64,000 nt of DNA from Tridacna crocea (GCA_943736015.1 OX031062.1:52688962-52752961), one strand, 5' to 3'; shown: positions 1 through 11,739, counted from the stretch's first letter. A program made the numbers and translations. The notes: generated by a model not told the origin, from the letters alone.

Positions 1-61
1 TACTGTTGCACTAGAACTCTTACACAGGTTTGTTTATCATTTCATATACTGTGATTGAATA

Positions 62-290
62 TTAACCCTTTCCCAAACAACAAACTTTTGAACTTGACCA
101 AATTGAAAGCATTTGCAGACGACAATTCAACTCTTGCTGAAAAGGTGATTTCTGTCTATGATAGGGTAGAAAACATTGTGGGAAAAGGAGAAAATGCTGG
201 TCACCAGCATTTTCTCCTTTTCCCACAGTGTTTTCAAACGGCTACTATTCCAGACCCATAAAAACCAGGGATTGTTTGGGAAAGGGTTAA
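62..290 (+). mobile_element. TTAA MITE, complete copy
   Basis: TTAA lies at both ends (62-65 and 287-290), with CCCTTTCCC and GGGAAAGGG termini. The central hairpin around 165-240 has a GGTCACCAGC tip. It lies upstream of the first MEST exon in this window, in a presumed intron. Confidence 0.93.
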
Positions 291-474
291 ATAGTTAGGG
301 TTTCTGCAATGTGAAAATATCAGTTACATTTTTCTAGCCCACTTTTCTTAAAATTCTATGTACTACATGCATATTTTGTTTGCTCAAAGTTAATTACATA
401 TATATACTGCAATGCACAAGTAAAATGCATTACAGCTCAATATACTAGTATATTTATACAATTTTATTTTTCAG

Positions 475-3400
475 ACATAATTCAAAGTCGGAAAAACTCA
501 AATTAAAATCTGTCTGCATGCTAAATGGAGGTAAGTCACTGATTATACCTTTGTTTGTGGCATTATATTATTCAAATGAATTAATCGGGTACAAAGTGTG
601 ATAGTACAAGAAGAAGCACATAGAATGAGGCTTAAACCTGTACATGTATATCACAATGCCAACTTCTATCAATCCTTGGAAAGCAGCCTTTTGAAAATAT
701 TGTGGTAAATGGAGAAAATGCCAGTAACCAGCATTTTCTCATTTTCACACAATGTTTTTTATCCTATCAAAGAAAGATTGCATCATTCACACAACACTGA
801 AATTGTTATCTGCAAATGCTTTCTATTTGGACATGGCTAAAAATTTTATATTATCAGATAAAATATCTGATTGAATGCAGGCAGCAGGCTGAGCTACCCA
901 ACGCTATGGAAGAAATGGTCAGTACCTCAATCTGTTGTCAGCATTCAATACCCTGTTTTGGTGATCTCAACACCAGTACATAAAATTTTTCGGGCATACC
1001 TTGTTGAACGTCTTGATTCTAAGGTATTATTCTAAGGTATTATAGGTCTTGATTTTTTTTTTTTTTCAAAACTCAAGATAATTGGTTATTTTTCTCATCC
1101 TCAAATCAGTATTTTAGTTTGAAAACTAATTCTGTGAGTACTCATCTGAGTGAAGCCTTTTATAAGATACTGGTGAGATAGTAGTTGCTAATTTGTAGTG
1201 TTTGAATATTCAAATTATTTGATTAAGCCAGAACAGATTCATGACATTTGAAGCAAGTGTGCAGCCAAGCAGGATAGCTTAGTTGGTAACAGGCCATTAA
1301 CTCTTTACCAAACAACAAGATTTTAGATTTGTCCAAATTGATCAAAAGTATTTTAAGATGACAAAATAGACATGGCTCAAAAATTGAAACTTGTCTGTAG
1401 AAGAGAAGAAAACATTGTAAGAAAAGGAGAAAATGCTGGTTACCAGCATTTTCTCCTTTTCCCACAATGTTTTCAGAAGACTTTTTCCTTTGGTTGTAAA
1501 AACCAGGGATTGCATGGTAAAGGGTTAAACTAGTGGTTCCCTAGTTCTGATCTCCAGTTTTGCCAGTTTTATTTTTTCAAGGATTGATTACTTTCATCAA
1601 GACAGGATTCATTCCTCTTGCTGATAGATGTTGTGACATTTGTTTTGTTGGTAAACAGCCATTTGCTTGTGAAGAATACCATGCAAAGTACAAGTTAACC
1701 CTTTATTCCGTAGACTCATTTCTACACATCGCTTGTAGGAGCCTTTGGAAAACATTGTGGCAAAAGGTGAAATTGCTTGTGATGAGCAATTTCACCTTAT
1801 ACCACAATGTTTTCTACACTATCAAAAGGTGTCATATACACATAATAAACAGCTTCATCCTTGCTGTTATTTAGGGTCAATTAGAGATACTATAGAAATG
1901 CCTAATGGGGTAAAGGGTTAACACTTTACCACACAGTCACGAGTTTTAATGACCCTGATAAAGAAGCATTTTGAAAACATTTGGATTAAACAAAAATATT
2001 GGTGAAAATGGTGTTAAAACACCACACAAAACAACATACAAATTCGCCTCAAACACATTATTTATTCTCTGGGAAACTTTTTTTTTTGATTTTTCAAGTT
2101 TGATATTTGATTTCACTTTATGCTTTACCTAGTGACAAAATTTTAGAGATGCCCAAATTGAAAACAATTATGGGTAACAAAATAAATGTTTCTGAGTAAC
2201 TAGCATTTTCTTCTTTTTACACATTGATTTCCTCCCTGTTGCAGACAAGTCCCATCATCTGAGTTACATTTAACTTTTTTTCTGCAAATTCTTTCCACTT
2301 TCAACAATTCAAGATATTTGCTGCTTGGGAAAGAGTTACTATTGTAAACACCAGTATGAAATATTTACAATGAAATGTATAAAGTCAAATACAGGAATAT
2401 ACCTGAAATCATGAAGGCAAATGGCGACTTTATTATTTTTACTGTAAACTTTATTTTACAATCATTGCAGAAAGATCAATTTTCTTGATAGAAAATATGA
2501 ATGCTCTAAGAGTAAAATGTTTTAATAGGTATATTTCCAGAGACAAATTTTCCAAGGCCAGTACAAAAGGTAAGTGAGTATTAAAAACAGTAACATCTAA
2601 TGGCTCTAATAGGCTCCATCACAAGCCAAATGATTCACTAAACCCTTTACCAGAGTGAAAGCATTTGTAGATGACAAATTGACTCTTTCTAATGATGGAA
2701 TATGGCCCTATAAGGGTTGGAAACATTGTTGGAAAAGGAGAAAATGTTGATTTCCAGCATTTTCTGCATTTTTCACAATATCCTCAAAAGCCATTTCCCT
2801 TATGGTAGTCAAACTTGTCTTTGTTTGAAAGAAGGTTAAACTACATTTATAAGTAGAATGAGTGAGTCTTCATTTTTTAAATTTTTCCCTGTTAACCCTT
2901 TACTGCACAATGGCGACTTTTAACACCCCTGAAAGAGATGGCTTTTGAAAAAATTGTGGGAAAAAGAGAAAATGCTGGTTACCATTATTTTCTTCTTTTC
3001 CCACAATGTTTTCTACCCTATCAAAGAAACTCTTCATATGAGCCACATTAAAACTGTCATCAGCAAATGCTTTCATTTTGGACAGGTCTAAAATCTCGTA
3101 AAGGATTAACTGAAAATGTATATTTTATGAATTTTTTATTTCTATATTTATTTCAGTTATTGCTGGTTCCTTATCTTGGTGACTTTGCATCAAGGTTAAC
3201 ATTTTATCAGCTATTTAAGATAGGGTAAGCATAGTCTATATACCTTATGATTTACACTCATTATGAAATTTATTGTCAAACCACTTATTCAGGGCCAACA
3301 TTTGTGTGCAACAACTATCATTTAAGCTTCTTAACTCTGGTTACCAGGAATTTCTCCTTTTTCTACAATTTTTTTAAAGGCTTCTTTCTCAGGGTGGTCA

Positions 3401-6400
3401 AAAGTAGGATTTGTGTGATAATGGGTTAACTCCAATTTTTTTAAAAAAGTGTTTACTTTTTTCCACAGTGCTTTTATGAACCTTCCCTAGGGGAAAAAGC
3501 TTTCAGATAAAATTAGAGGAAAATGAGAAAATGCTGATAACCTATCATGGACAAGTCTTTTTAGAGCAGCCTATGTATGCTTTCGTTTAGGACAAAGTCA
3601 AAATTTTTGTTGTCTGATAAAGTGCTAAGAAGAGGTTCTATGTAGGTCACAGGTACAATCCTGACCCACTGCAGTCAGTTTTTAGCTCTACTGGCTTTCA
3701 GCCAGCAGAGCTTATGTCATGGCGTGGTTTCCGTCGTCCATTTGTCTGTATGTCCTTCTGTCCGTCCGTTAGTCTTTTTCTTGTTTATGCGATAAAGTCT
3801 GCATTTCTTGCCCGACTTTTGTGAAACTTGCACAGTTTGTGTATCTCATCAATAGCTTTAACCCTATTGATTTTGAGAAAAATCCAACAAACAGTATGGG
3901 AAAAGTAGCCATTTCAAGTTGGAAATTTCAAATTCTTGTTTACGCGATAAAGTCTGCATTTGTTGCCCAATTTTCATGAAACTTGCACAGTTTGTTTATC
4001 TCATCAATAGCTTCAACTCTATTGATTTTGAAAAAAATTCAACTAACAGTATGGGAAAAGTAGCCATTTCAAGTTGAACATTTCAAATTCTTGTTTACGC
4101 GATAAAGTCTGCATTTGTTGCCTGATTTTCGTGAAACTTGCACAGTTTGTTTATCTCAATAATAGCTTTAACCCTATTGATTTTGAAAAAAATCCAACGA
4201 ACAGTATGGGAAAAGTAGCCATTTTAAGTTGAAAATTTCAAATTCTTGTTTACGCAATAAAGTCTGCATTTGTTGCCTGATTTTCGTGAAACTTGCACAG
4301 TTTGTTTATCTCATCAATAGCTTCAATCCTATTAATTTTGAAAATAATCCAACAAACAGTATGGAAAAAGTAGCCATTTCAAGTTGAAAATTTCAAATTC
4401 TTGTTTACGCGATAAAGTCTGCTGCCAGATTTTCATGAAAATCACACAGTTTGTTTATCTTATCAGTGGCTTCAACCCTTTCAATTTTGAGAAAAATCCA
4501 TCAAACAGTATGAAAAAAGGAGCCATTTCAAGTTGTAAATTTCAAATTCTTGTTTTCGAGATAAAACGTGCATTTGTAATTAGATTTTTGTGAAACTTGC
4601 ACAGTTTGTTTATCTCACCAATAGCTTCAACCCTATCTATTTTGAAATAAATTCAACAAACGGTATGGGAAAAGAAACCATTTCAAGTTGAAAATTACCA
4701 ATTCTTGTTTTCGTGACAAAGTATGCATTTCTTGTCAGATTTTCAAGAAAAAGCAAAATTGAATTCTCTGCCAGTAGAGCATATTCAGGCCCTTCAGGGC
4801 CTTCTAGTTTCCTTAAGCATTCATAAGCGAGACTTTTCAAAGCTGCTTTCTAGTACCCTTTAATCCTTTACAACACAATCACAATTTTTAATGACCTTTA
4901 GAAAAGAGGCATTTTCAAAACATTGTGGGAAAAGGAGAAAATGCTGGTAACCAGCATTTTCTCCTTTTCCCACATTGCTTTCTACTGTATGAAAGAGAAA
5001 TTCCATCATTTGAGGTGTCTGCAGATGCTTTCATTTTGGAAAGGACTACTTTTTTTTTCTCATTTGGTAAAGAGATAAAGCAAAATATGACATAGAAAAG
5101 TGACATATTCCTAAAAGTATGTTGAAAAAAGCTTAAAATCCCATTTGATTATTGTAGGTTTAAGGATGTTTTTGGACCTAAAACACGGCCATCAGAGGAG
5201 GATTTACAAGATTTTTATGCTATTACGAGACATAAGGATGGATATATTGTCAATAGCAGGTATACTTACTTAACAATTACAGTTCATTCCCTCCTGCAAC
5301 AAACTTACAATTGACACCTTTGAAATACCCTTGCAAAAAATATGGAAACGCATGATAAATTATCATCAAATCATCTAATATATAAGATCCTGATGCATCA
5401 AAGTTTGCAACCATTTTATTTTTTCTTAGTATTCATGTGATAGTTTATAGAAATCAAGGCTGATGAGGTCATAACTTAAGTTCATTTTCTCATCATCTGC
5501 AAAATTGAAGAAAAAGAGGTTTAACTCATTTCCAAATGACCACATTTTAGGTCTGTCCAAATTGAAAGCATTTGCAGATAACAAAATAAAAGTGACTAAA
5601 AATTTGAAATTTCTCTGGTGAAGGGTAGAAAACATTTTGGGAAATGGAGAAAATGCTGGTTACCAGGGTCATCAAAAGTAGGGATTGTGTGGTAATGTGT
5701 TAAATAGACAAATTGGCATTTAGGAAAAGCTCATATACAAAACAGGTAGTTTTATTAGCATAAAGACCCTCTTCCAATATAAACTTCTAATAATTTCAAA
5801 ACAGAGCCAGATTTTGGAAATAATTATTCCTCCACAGGATTAATGGATGCTGTTAATGGATGTCATGTTACTGTGTAAGAGGTTGAGGTTACAGGACAGT
5901 TGATTTTCAAAATGCTGGTTTATTTTGAATTTCCGCAAATACACGTAGGGGTACATAACAAAATGGCTCCCTTGTGCCAGCTTTGTCATGCTGGCTGAAT
6001 GAATTTTGTGTATATTTGATACAAATTGGACGTCTTGTATACTTAACCATTTACCTCATCTACCCGACTTAAACAACTGTTTCCCTCAATGTTTTCAACA
6101 GGCCTCTTTCTCGGAGTCCTTACAGTTGGGGATTGTGTGATAAAGGTTTAACTCTTTACCAAACAACAAAATTTTAGACTTGTCCAAATTGAAAGCAAAT
6201 TGCAGACATCAAAATAAATAATTAGAAATTTGTATCAAGGAGTAGAGAAAACATTGTGGAAAAAAGAGAAAATGCTGGTTACCAGCATTTTCTCCTTTTC
6301 CCACAATATTTTCAAAAAGCTTCTTTCTCATGGTCATCAAAAGTTGGCATTGTGTGGTAAAAGGTTAAATTTGTGATTACCTGTTCATTTTAGATTAATT

Positions 6401-7940
6401 CATTACATAACTCAGAGGGATGAACACAAAGAGCGCTGGGTGGGGGCACTACAAAAAGCTTCTGTGCCAGGTAACTGCTTCTTTGCCTATTATTAAAATA
6501 CTTGTGTTGTAATTGTGCTAAGGATGGCAGCTTTTGAAAATAAAGTGGCAAAAGGAGAAAATACATGTACTGGTTGTCAGCAGTTTCTATTTTTCCTACG
6601 ATGTTTACTTCCTTTTGAAAATTCAATTCTCTAGGCTACATTTAATTTCATTGACTGGTAAACTAGGGTTGACTAGTTAACCATTATCTGTCTTTATGAA
6701 TGAAGTTTGTGCAGTAAGGCTTTTAACACAGTATGGACAAACCTACTGTTTTTTACCCATGTTTCTTTCCCTCTCAAAATCTCATTCTTTGAACCACACT
6801 TAATTTTGCCCACTCCTAGGTTTGCCCACTCAGCATATCCCGTGAAAACAAAAATATGGGTTGAAAGATTATGGCATTAAAAAAATGACAAAGCTCAGCA
6901 TGAGCTAATCTTCCCTTTGACACAATTTTTTAAAAGGTACTCTTTGCAGGACAAAGTTGTCTTCAAGTTGCAATGTTTTAATTAAGAAAAAGAATTGGAC
7001 ATGACAAGCCATTGCTTTCTTATCAAGGCTTACGTGATATTAAATACTGGATTCAGACCACTGAATTCTTCTGCAGCCACCATATTAAAAAAAAATGACC
7101 TGTTGCAAGAAGAAAAAAATATCTGCAGATTGCGTGGAAATGTTTGAATATGATCAGCCAATCATCTTTGTGTTTTACAGTTCATATGATCTATGGGCCA
7201 GCAGATCCAGTCAACCCACCTGCCTTTATCGGTCATTATAGGTTAGTTTTTCTCTTGACCCTTACATCTCTACCACATAACAAAATTTCAGACTTGTTGC
7301 AATCGAAAGGATCTGCAGAAAAGAAGAGACAAATTGAATGTGACTCAAATTGTGCCATTGTCTGTGAAAGGATAGAAAACATTATGGGAAAAGGAGAAAA
7401 TGCTGGTTACCAGCATTTTCTCCTTTGCCCACATTGTTTTCAAGAACCATATTGCTTTGGGTCTTAAAAAACTCAGGAGGATTGATAAAGCACTTAGCTT
7501 TCACAACTTTAAATGCTTTTGTTGGAAGTACAGATCTAGACGGATGATATTGAAGAAACAGGTCAAACCAATCTTCACTAACCAAGGGAGATGATCACTA
7601 GGTTGCTCTATTCACACTGGGCTGATCCAGTTGAAATTTATAATCCTCTTGATTCCCCTCTCATCATTTGTTGAAGTCTTTTCTGAAAGCACCAAACAAG
7701 TGGTGTATTACATTTGCTGTCCATCGTCGCCAAAACATAAATAAAAATTGGGAGAGAAAAGTGAAATTCCATCATTTGGTGGAAAGCTAAACAATCAGAT
7801 GGTTTACTTCTTTCCTTTTCAGAAAAACTGTTCCTTCACCCAGTATTGATGTTCTAGAAGAGCACATTGGACACTACCCACAGTGGGAGGCCCCAGATCA
7901 AGTTGTGAAATCATATGAGCAATTTCTTGGAAAATTGTGA
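475..7940 (+). CDS. MEST: MEST (mesoderm-specific transcript) alpha/beta-hydrolase, last seven exons
   Basis: Exons 475-530, 2529-2569, 3157-3224, 5158-5259, 6394-6470, 7181-7241 and 7823-7940 all have AG/GT borders and join in one open frame of 173 codons plus TGA. The protein matches the C-terminal half of vertebrate MEST/PEG1: LNGGIFPET, VFGPKTRPSE, RWVGAL, IYGPADPVNP and HIGHYPQWE occur in the family order. In this fold the Asp of GPADPVNP and the His of GHYPQW are the likely catalytic acid and histidine; the nucleophile region (SHDYGD in human MEST) would be in upstream exons outside the window. The family is membrane-associated in the endoplasmic reticulum and its substrate is not settled. 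The introns are filled with TTAA MITEs and one Helitron-like array. Identity is firm; the 5' half is missing because the window begins inside the gene. Confidence 0.92.
668..866 (-). mobile_element. TTAA MITE, decayed copy
   Basis: The hairpin AAAATGCCAGTAACCAGCAT is still visible and is followed by the CTGCAAATGCTTTC arm. The TTAA ends are lost. The following bases to 1296 are plain intron with a poly-T tract near 1050. Confidence 0.75.
1297..1528 (+). mobile_element. TTAA MITE, complete copy
   Basis: TTAA at both ends, CTCTTTACC and GGTAAAGGG termini, intact central hairpin with GGTTACC tip. Confidence 0.93.
1695..1921. mobile_element. TTAA MITE, subfamily B (GGCAAAAGGTGAAATTGC hairpin)
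   Basis: TTAA lies at both ends. The outer hairpin is like the main family (GAAAACATTGTGG), but the inner stem reads CAAAAGGTGAAATTGC and the tip GTGATGAGC. A second copy in the opposite orientation is at 30974-31202. Confidence 0.88.
1918..2337. mobile_element. TTAA MITE remnants, two decayed pieces
   Basis: A left end (1918-1995) shares its TTAA with the preceding copy. A second piece from about 2125 starts with the AAATTGAAA arm and also ends with the inverted CTGCAAATTCTTTC arm, so both of its ends are of the same type. Confidence 0.65.
2637..2839 (+). mobile_element. TTAA MITE, slightly shortened copy
   Basis: It starts CTAAACCCTTTACC and ends in TTAA. The hairpin tip has decayed to GTTGATTTCCAGC. 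It lies in MEST intron 2 of this window. Confidence 0.85.
2892..3109 (-). mobile_element. TTAA MITE, complete copy
   Basis: TTAA at both ends, hairpin AAAATGCTGGTTACCATTAT, then the CTTTCATTTTGGACAGGTC arm. It lies 47 bp upstream of the MEST exon at 3157. Confidence 0.9.
3331..3429 (+). mobile_element. TTAA MITE, internally deleted copy
   Basis: The TTAA end runs directly into the hairpin tip (CTCTGGTTACCAGG), then continues through the normal right arm to GGGTTAA. The whole left arm is absent. Confidence 0.8.
3470..3632 (-). mobile_element. TTAA MITE, heavily decayed copy
   Basis: Recognised only by AAAATGAGAAAATGCTGATAACC and a following ATGCTTTCGTTTAGGACAAAGTC arm. Confidence 0.5.
3681..4807 (+). 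mobile_element. Helitron-like non-autonomous element with about seven 153-bp core repeats
   Basis: The 5' end TTTTTAGCTCTACTGGC carries a small hairpin (CTGGCTTTCAGCCAG), then a leader rich in CGTC and TGTCCGTC. About seven units follow, each starting TTGTTTACGCGATAAAGTC (near 3781, 3938, 4090, 4243, 4399, 4548 and 4704). The 3' end has GCCAGTAGAGC, the inverse of the 5' GCTCTACTGGC, then the palindrome GGCCCTTCAGGGCC and TTCTAG. A 3' hairpin just before CTAG and the lack of a target duplication are Helitron-type traits; the assignment is inference. A second copy is at 40588-41839. The ORFs inside it are by-products of the repeat. Confidence 0.75.
4860..5078 (-). mobile_element. TTAA MITE, near-complete copy
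   Basis: TTAA at the left, ATAA at the right, perfect hairpin with GGTAACC tip. It lies 80 bp upstream of the MEST exon at 5158. Confidence 0.9.
5521..5703 (+). mobile_element. TTAA MITE lacking the right hairpin arm
   Basis: TTAA at both ends. The left arm runs to GGTTACCAGG and then joins TCATCAAAAGTAGGGATTG directly, so the right half of the hairpin is deleted. The stretch 5704-6042 is intron in which I see nothing else. Confidence 0.88.
6043..6151 (+). mobile_element. TTAA MITE, right-half fragment
   Basis: It starts TTAACCATTTACC and contains only the CAATGTTTTCAACAGGC right side to GATTGTGTGATAAAGG. Its right TTAA is shared with the next copy. Confidence 0.75.
6148..6368 (+). mobile_element. 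TTAA MITE, complete copy
   Basis: TTAA at both ends, full hairpin with GGTTACC tip. It lies head-to-tail with the fragment on its left, 25 bp upstream of the MEST exon at 6394. Confidence 0.93.
6519..6680 (-). mobile_element. TTAA MITE, decayed copy
   Basis: GGCAGCTTTTGAAAATAAAG, AAAAGGAGAAAATAC and CTACGATGTTTAC remain from the hairpin. The TTAA ends are not clear. A fainter remnant may continue to about 6830. Confidence 0.6.
7268..7478 (+). mobile_element. TTAA MITE, copy without clear right end
   Basis: The left arm CTACCACATAACAAAATTTC and an intact hairpin (7376-7440) are present. The right terminus fades after CTTTGGGTCTTAAAA. It lies in the last MEST intron; 7479-7822 shows nothing else. 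Confidence 0.85.
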
Positions 7941-7954
7941 AGCTGGTTGACTAG

Positions 7955-8190
7955 TTATGTCTCCCCTTTTCAGGGTTGGGAGACATATTGTTTTCCCCCT
8001 TGCATCCATCTGCTGGTCTGTCACAAATGGTTTCTTCTCTATAACTCGAAAACCTTCTCAGATATTTTGATAAAACTTCACATGTTTGTAAAGCATCATA
8101 ATTCGAAGTGTCATGCACAAGGACCGTAACTGTGGCTTGAATATTTTCAAGTCATTTCCTTTTGACACCCAAAAGAGGGGAGACATCTGG
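7955..8190 (+). mobile_element. Short Helitron-like repeat just after the MEST stop codon
   Basis: ATGTCTCCCC near the left end is matched by the inverse GGGGAGACAT near the right end, followed by TCTGG and a T-run. A hairpin (TCTCCCC...GGGAGA) sits at the 5' end. This resembles the Helitron-like elements at 3681 and 36571, with about one core unit and no array. It probably forms part of the MEST 3' UTR or lies just beyond it. Confidence 0.45.
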
Positions 8191-8258
8191 GTTTTTTTTT
8201 GTACAAAAACAAGTTCTAGTCCTGTTATGTTTAATTTTCAACCTCAAAATCCCTAATT

Positions 8259-8489
8259 TTAACACTTTACTAAACAATTCCTGGTTTTCACGACCCTGGG
8301 AAAGAAGGCTTTTGAAAACATTGTGGGGAAAGGAGAAAATGCTCGTAACCGGCATTTTCTCCTTTTCCCACCATGTTTTCTTCCCTATCAGAGACCGAAA
8401 GCTAATTTGTACCAACTCTCAATTTGTACTCTGCAGATGCTCTCAGTTTGAGAGAGTCTAAAATTTGTTGTTGTTTGGGAAAGGGCTAA
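8259..8489 (-). mobile_element. TTAA MITE, complete copy
   Basis: TTAA at the left, CTAA at the right; hairpin with GGGGAAAGG and an imperfect tip (CTCGTAACCGG). Confidence 0.9.
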
Positions 8490-8622
8490 CTAACCTGATG
8501 AAAACATTGTAGAAAAAGCAGAAAATGCTGGTAAATGGCAGTTTGTCCTATACCCACAATGTATGTTAAAGCCTATTGCTTATAGTTTAATAAAATTTGT
8601 AATTGCTTTGTAAAAGGTCAAC
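8490..8622 (-). mobile_element. TTAA MITE, decayed copy
   Basis: GAAAACATTGTAGAAAAAGC and ACCCACAATGT remain. An AATAAA near 8589 could serve as a poly(A) signal for MEST but has no support beyond the motif. Confidence 0.55.
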
Positions 8623-8672
8623 TGTTTTGTTTATGTAGCAATGTACAGGGGAAGGGGTTTAATAAGGAGAAT

Positions 8673-8901
8673 TTAACCTTTTACCACACAATGACGACTT
8701 TTGAAGACCCTTGGAAAGACGCCTTTTTAAATGTTGTGGGAAAAGGAGAAAATGCTGGTTACCAGGATTTTCTTCTTTTTCCCACAATGTTTTCTACCCT
8801 ATCAATAAACAATTGCACTATTTGAGCCACATTGAAAATGTCGTCTGCAAATACTTTCAATTTGGACGAGGCTGAAATTTTGTCGTCTGGTAAAGGGTCA
8901 A
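8673..8901 (-). mobile_element. TTAA MITE, complete copy
   Basis: TTAA at the left, TCAA at the right; hairpin GGGAAAAGGAGAAAATGC with one tip mismatch. The stretch 8902-9203 is AT-rich with no recognisable feature. Confidence 0.9.
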
Positions 8902-9203
8902 TGTATATCCGTAGGTAAGAATTTCATCAGCATTGTGAAATGCACAATCCACGACGTTTCTTTAGATTTGTGTTAATATTAGAAAACATGGAAGTAGAGA
9001 GTAATTATTAAGGAAAAGTAAACAAAGGCATAGAAAAAAATGCAGAGAAATTTACTGTATCTGTCACATTATTTCAAATGTTGTTCATGACCGACTTTTT
9101 ATAACTGTATAATTATGCCAATTTTTCTGATTACATGTAAACATACATATTTTAAAAATGGTAACCTTTCGCAGAAATGTTAGCAAGGATTTATGTATGG
9201 TGT

Positions 9204-9438
9204 TTAACCCTTTACCAAACGACAACATTTTAGGATGGTCTAAATTGAAAACACTTGCAGACGACAAAATAAACGTAACTCAAAAATTGAAATACATGTA
9301 TGTTTCCAGCAGAGCAGAAAACATTGTGGGAAAAGGAGAAAATGCTGGTTACCAGCATTTTCTCCTTTTCCCACAATGTTTTCAAAAGGCTTCCATCTCT
9401 GGGTCGTAAAAACCAGGGCTTGTTTGGTAAAGGGTTAA
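9204..9438 (+). mobile_element. TTAA MITE, complete copy
   Basis: TTAA at both ends, CCCTTTACC and GGTAAAGGG termini, perfect hairpin. Confidence 0.94.
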
Positions 9439-9525
9439 TGGGTTGTTCAGCATTATTTCATGTCAGTTAGTGCACCAGTCTATGCTTTTCTGGAGTTTCT
9501 TGTACCTGTTCTATGCACAGTATTG

Positions 9526-9711
9526 TTTCCAAGCCACTGACTGCTTTCCCACATAACCATTGTCGAAACAATGATCAGCAGCTTGAGGGGATTGAATCCT
9601 GTTGCAATGACTAACATCAATCCTCATAATGAAATTGGCTGAACCAGGGATTGGACCAGTGACTCCCTATTCTAGAGTCCTGTACACTACCAACTGTGCT
9701 AACGAGGCTTA
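9526..9711 (-). mobile_element. tRNA-derived SINE
   Basis: On the minus strand the right end reads like a tRNA: TAGCACAGTTGGTAGTG fits an A box and GGTCCAATCCC a B box of RNA polymerase III. The body (CTGCTTTCCCACATAA, CCTGTTGCAATGA) is shared with the copy at 56221-56394, so this is a dispersed family and not a single tRNA gene. Confidence 0.7.
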
Positions 9712-9849
9712 TCTTCAGAAGTGGTCAACCAGTTTGGCAAGATTTAAGGTGGAAAATACATGTATGGACAATTATTATACTGAATGATTATATTTAGTAT
9801 TTTAAAGCTATGTTTGTTACTGGATTTTGCACAATAAAGTTATGTTTAG

Positions 9850-10720
9850 ATACATATAAAACTTTGAGTTTTTATGTCTTGATTATACCTCAGAGGACTT
9901 TGAAAATGGATCATGTTGGGTCAAAAACTGGGTCACTTGGTCAAATCTTGAAAAACCTTTTGTTCACTCAAGAGAGGTCATATTTTCAGTCCAATATGCT
10001 TAGAACTTGGTCAGGATGTTTTTCAAGATAATGTCTCAGACAAATCTGAAAATGGGACATGCAGAGTCAAAAACTAGGTCACTGTGTCAAATCTTGTAAA
10101 AAGAAAAACCAAAAAAACCCTCATGTATGCCCTAGAGGTCACATTTTAAGTCCAATACTCATGAAACTTGGTCAGGAAGTACCATATGTCTTGATGATCT
10201 TGGACAAGTTTGAAACAAGGTCATATTTGGACAAAAGCCAGGTCACTGGGTCAGATCATAGAAGAACCTTGTGTACACTCTAGGGGCCACATATTCAATC
10301 CAGTGCCGTTTAAACTTAGTCAGGATGCTTGCCACAATAATATCTCTGACGCGCTTGAAAATAAGCCATGTCAAGACAAAAACTAGGTCACAAGGTCAAA
10401 GTTTTTTGAAAATTGTGTACACCATAGAGGCCACATTTTCTTTTTTGATACTCATAAAACTTGATAAGAATGTATGTCTTGATGATATGTTGGATGAGTT
10501 TGAAAATAGGTCACATGGTAGGGTTAAAAACTAGGACACTGGGTAAAGTCTTAGATAAACCTTATACATGTACACTCTAGAGGCCATATTTTAAATCCAA
10601 TACATTTACTAGTAAAGTTTTGTCAGAATGTTTGTCATTATATCCTGGAAGAGATTAGATATTGCTCATGTATGATAATAAGGCTCAGGTGAGCAACTTC
10701 AGTGCCATCATGGCCCTCTT
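9850..10720 (+). mobile_element. 145-bp-core Helitron-like element, 5' end missing
   Basis: About six diverged units carry GAAAATGGGTCATG, CAAAAACTAGGTCAC and AGAGGCCACATTTT. It ends CTCAGGTGAGC, then GCCATCATGGCCCTCTTAG, the 3' end of the element at 36571. The GAGCACGAAGTGCTC head is absent. Confidence 0.75.
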
Positions 10721-10787
10721 AGTTTCTGTTCAAGAGTGAGCACTCAGTCAGTTAATTTTTTACCAAACAATTGTAAGATTATAAGTT

Positions 10788-11013
10788 TTAACCCTTTCCA
10801 AAACAAGCCCTGGTTTTTACGTGTCTGCAGTAAAAGTCTTGAAAACACTGCGGGAAAAGGAGAAATTGCTCATTACGAGCAATTTCTCCTTTTCCCACAG
10901 TGTTTTCTACCCTTTTTGAGAACTTTCTGCCATTTTCTCAAAATCTAAAATTGTTGTCTGCAAATTCTTTCAGTTTGAAAGAGTCCAAAATTTGTCGTTT
11001 TGGAAAGGGTTAA
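10788..11013 (-). mobile_element. TTAA MITE, subfamily C (GAGAAATTGCTC hairpin)
   Basis: TTAA at both ends. The outer stem matches the main family (GGGAAAAGGAGAAA) but the tip TTGCTCATTACGAGCAA is close to subfamily B. A left-end scrap (10752-10791) abuts it at the same TTAA. Confidence 0.9.
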
Positions 11014-11061
11014 AGAATGAAGCACATAGTGGGCTAATTTTTTACCAGATAATGATGAGCT

Positions 11062-11290
11062 TTAACCCATTACCACTCAAACCCTACTTTTGATGCCCCT
11101 GAGACAGAAGCCTTTTGAAAACACTGTGGGAAAAGGAGAAAATGCTGGTAACCAGCATTTTCTCCTTTTCCCACAGTGTTTTCTACCCTTTCCAGAACAA
11201 ATTTCTATTTTTCAGTCACCTTTTTTTTGTCGTCTGCAAATGCTTCCAATTTGGACCAGTCCAAAATTTTCTCGTGTGGTAAAGAGTTAA
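11062..11290 (-). mobile_element. TTAA MITE, complete copy
   Basis: TTAA at both ends, perfect hairpin with GGTAACC tip; very close to the copies at 23654 and 63310. Confidence 0.94.
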
Positions 11291-11488
11291 CAAGCCTTGT
11301 GACAGTGCATAGATTTTTTCTGGGGAAAAAAAAACAAATTACTGGTAATCATGTTTTCTGTGCTTTCCTATTTGAGCCATCTTTGATTTGTTTTTCCTTT
11401 TTTTATGCAAAAAATTGCAGCATATGAAAAAAAATGAATGCTTTCAATTTTGGCATTTTGAAAGCTTTGTAATCTAGTAAAGAGTTAA
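11287..11488 (-). mobile_element. TTAA MITE, decayed copy
   Basis: It shares TTAA with its neighbours on both sides. Only TACTGGTAATCATGTTTTC, the GAGCCATCTTTGATTTG arm and the GTAAAGAG terminus remain. Confidence 0.7.
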
Positions 11489-11713
11489 CTCTTTACCACA
11501 CGATAAAATTTTAGACTGGTCCAAATTGAAAGCATTTGTAGACAACAAAATAAAGGTGACTGAAAAATTAAAATTCGGTTTGGGAAGGGTAGAAAACACT
11601 GTGGGAAAAGGAGAAAATGCTGGTTACCAGCATTTTCTCCTTTTCCCACAATGTTTTCTAAAGGCTTCTTTCTCAGGGTCGTTAAAAGTTGGGATCGTGT
11701 GGTAACGGGTTAA
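11485..11713 (+). mobile_element. TTAA MITE, complete copy
   Basis: TTAA at both ends, perfect hairpin. Its left TTAA is the right TTAA of the decayed copy before it. Confidence 0.94.
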
Positions 11714-11739
11714 TTAAACTGGATTTATCTCCTGTCCTT

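Noticed and set aside
3681-4807. Spaced repeats considered as a CRISPR array
   Set aside because: Units are about 153 bp, diverged and directly adjacent without short unique spacers, in eukaryotic DNA.
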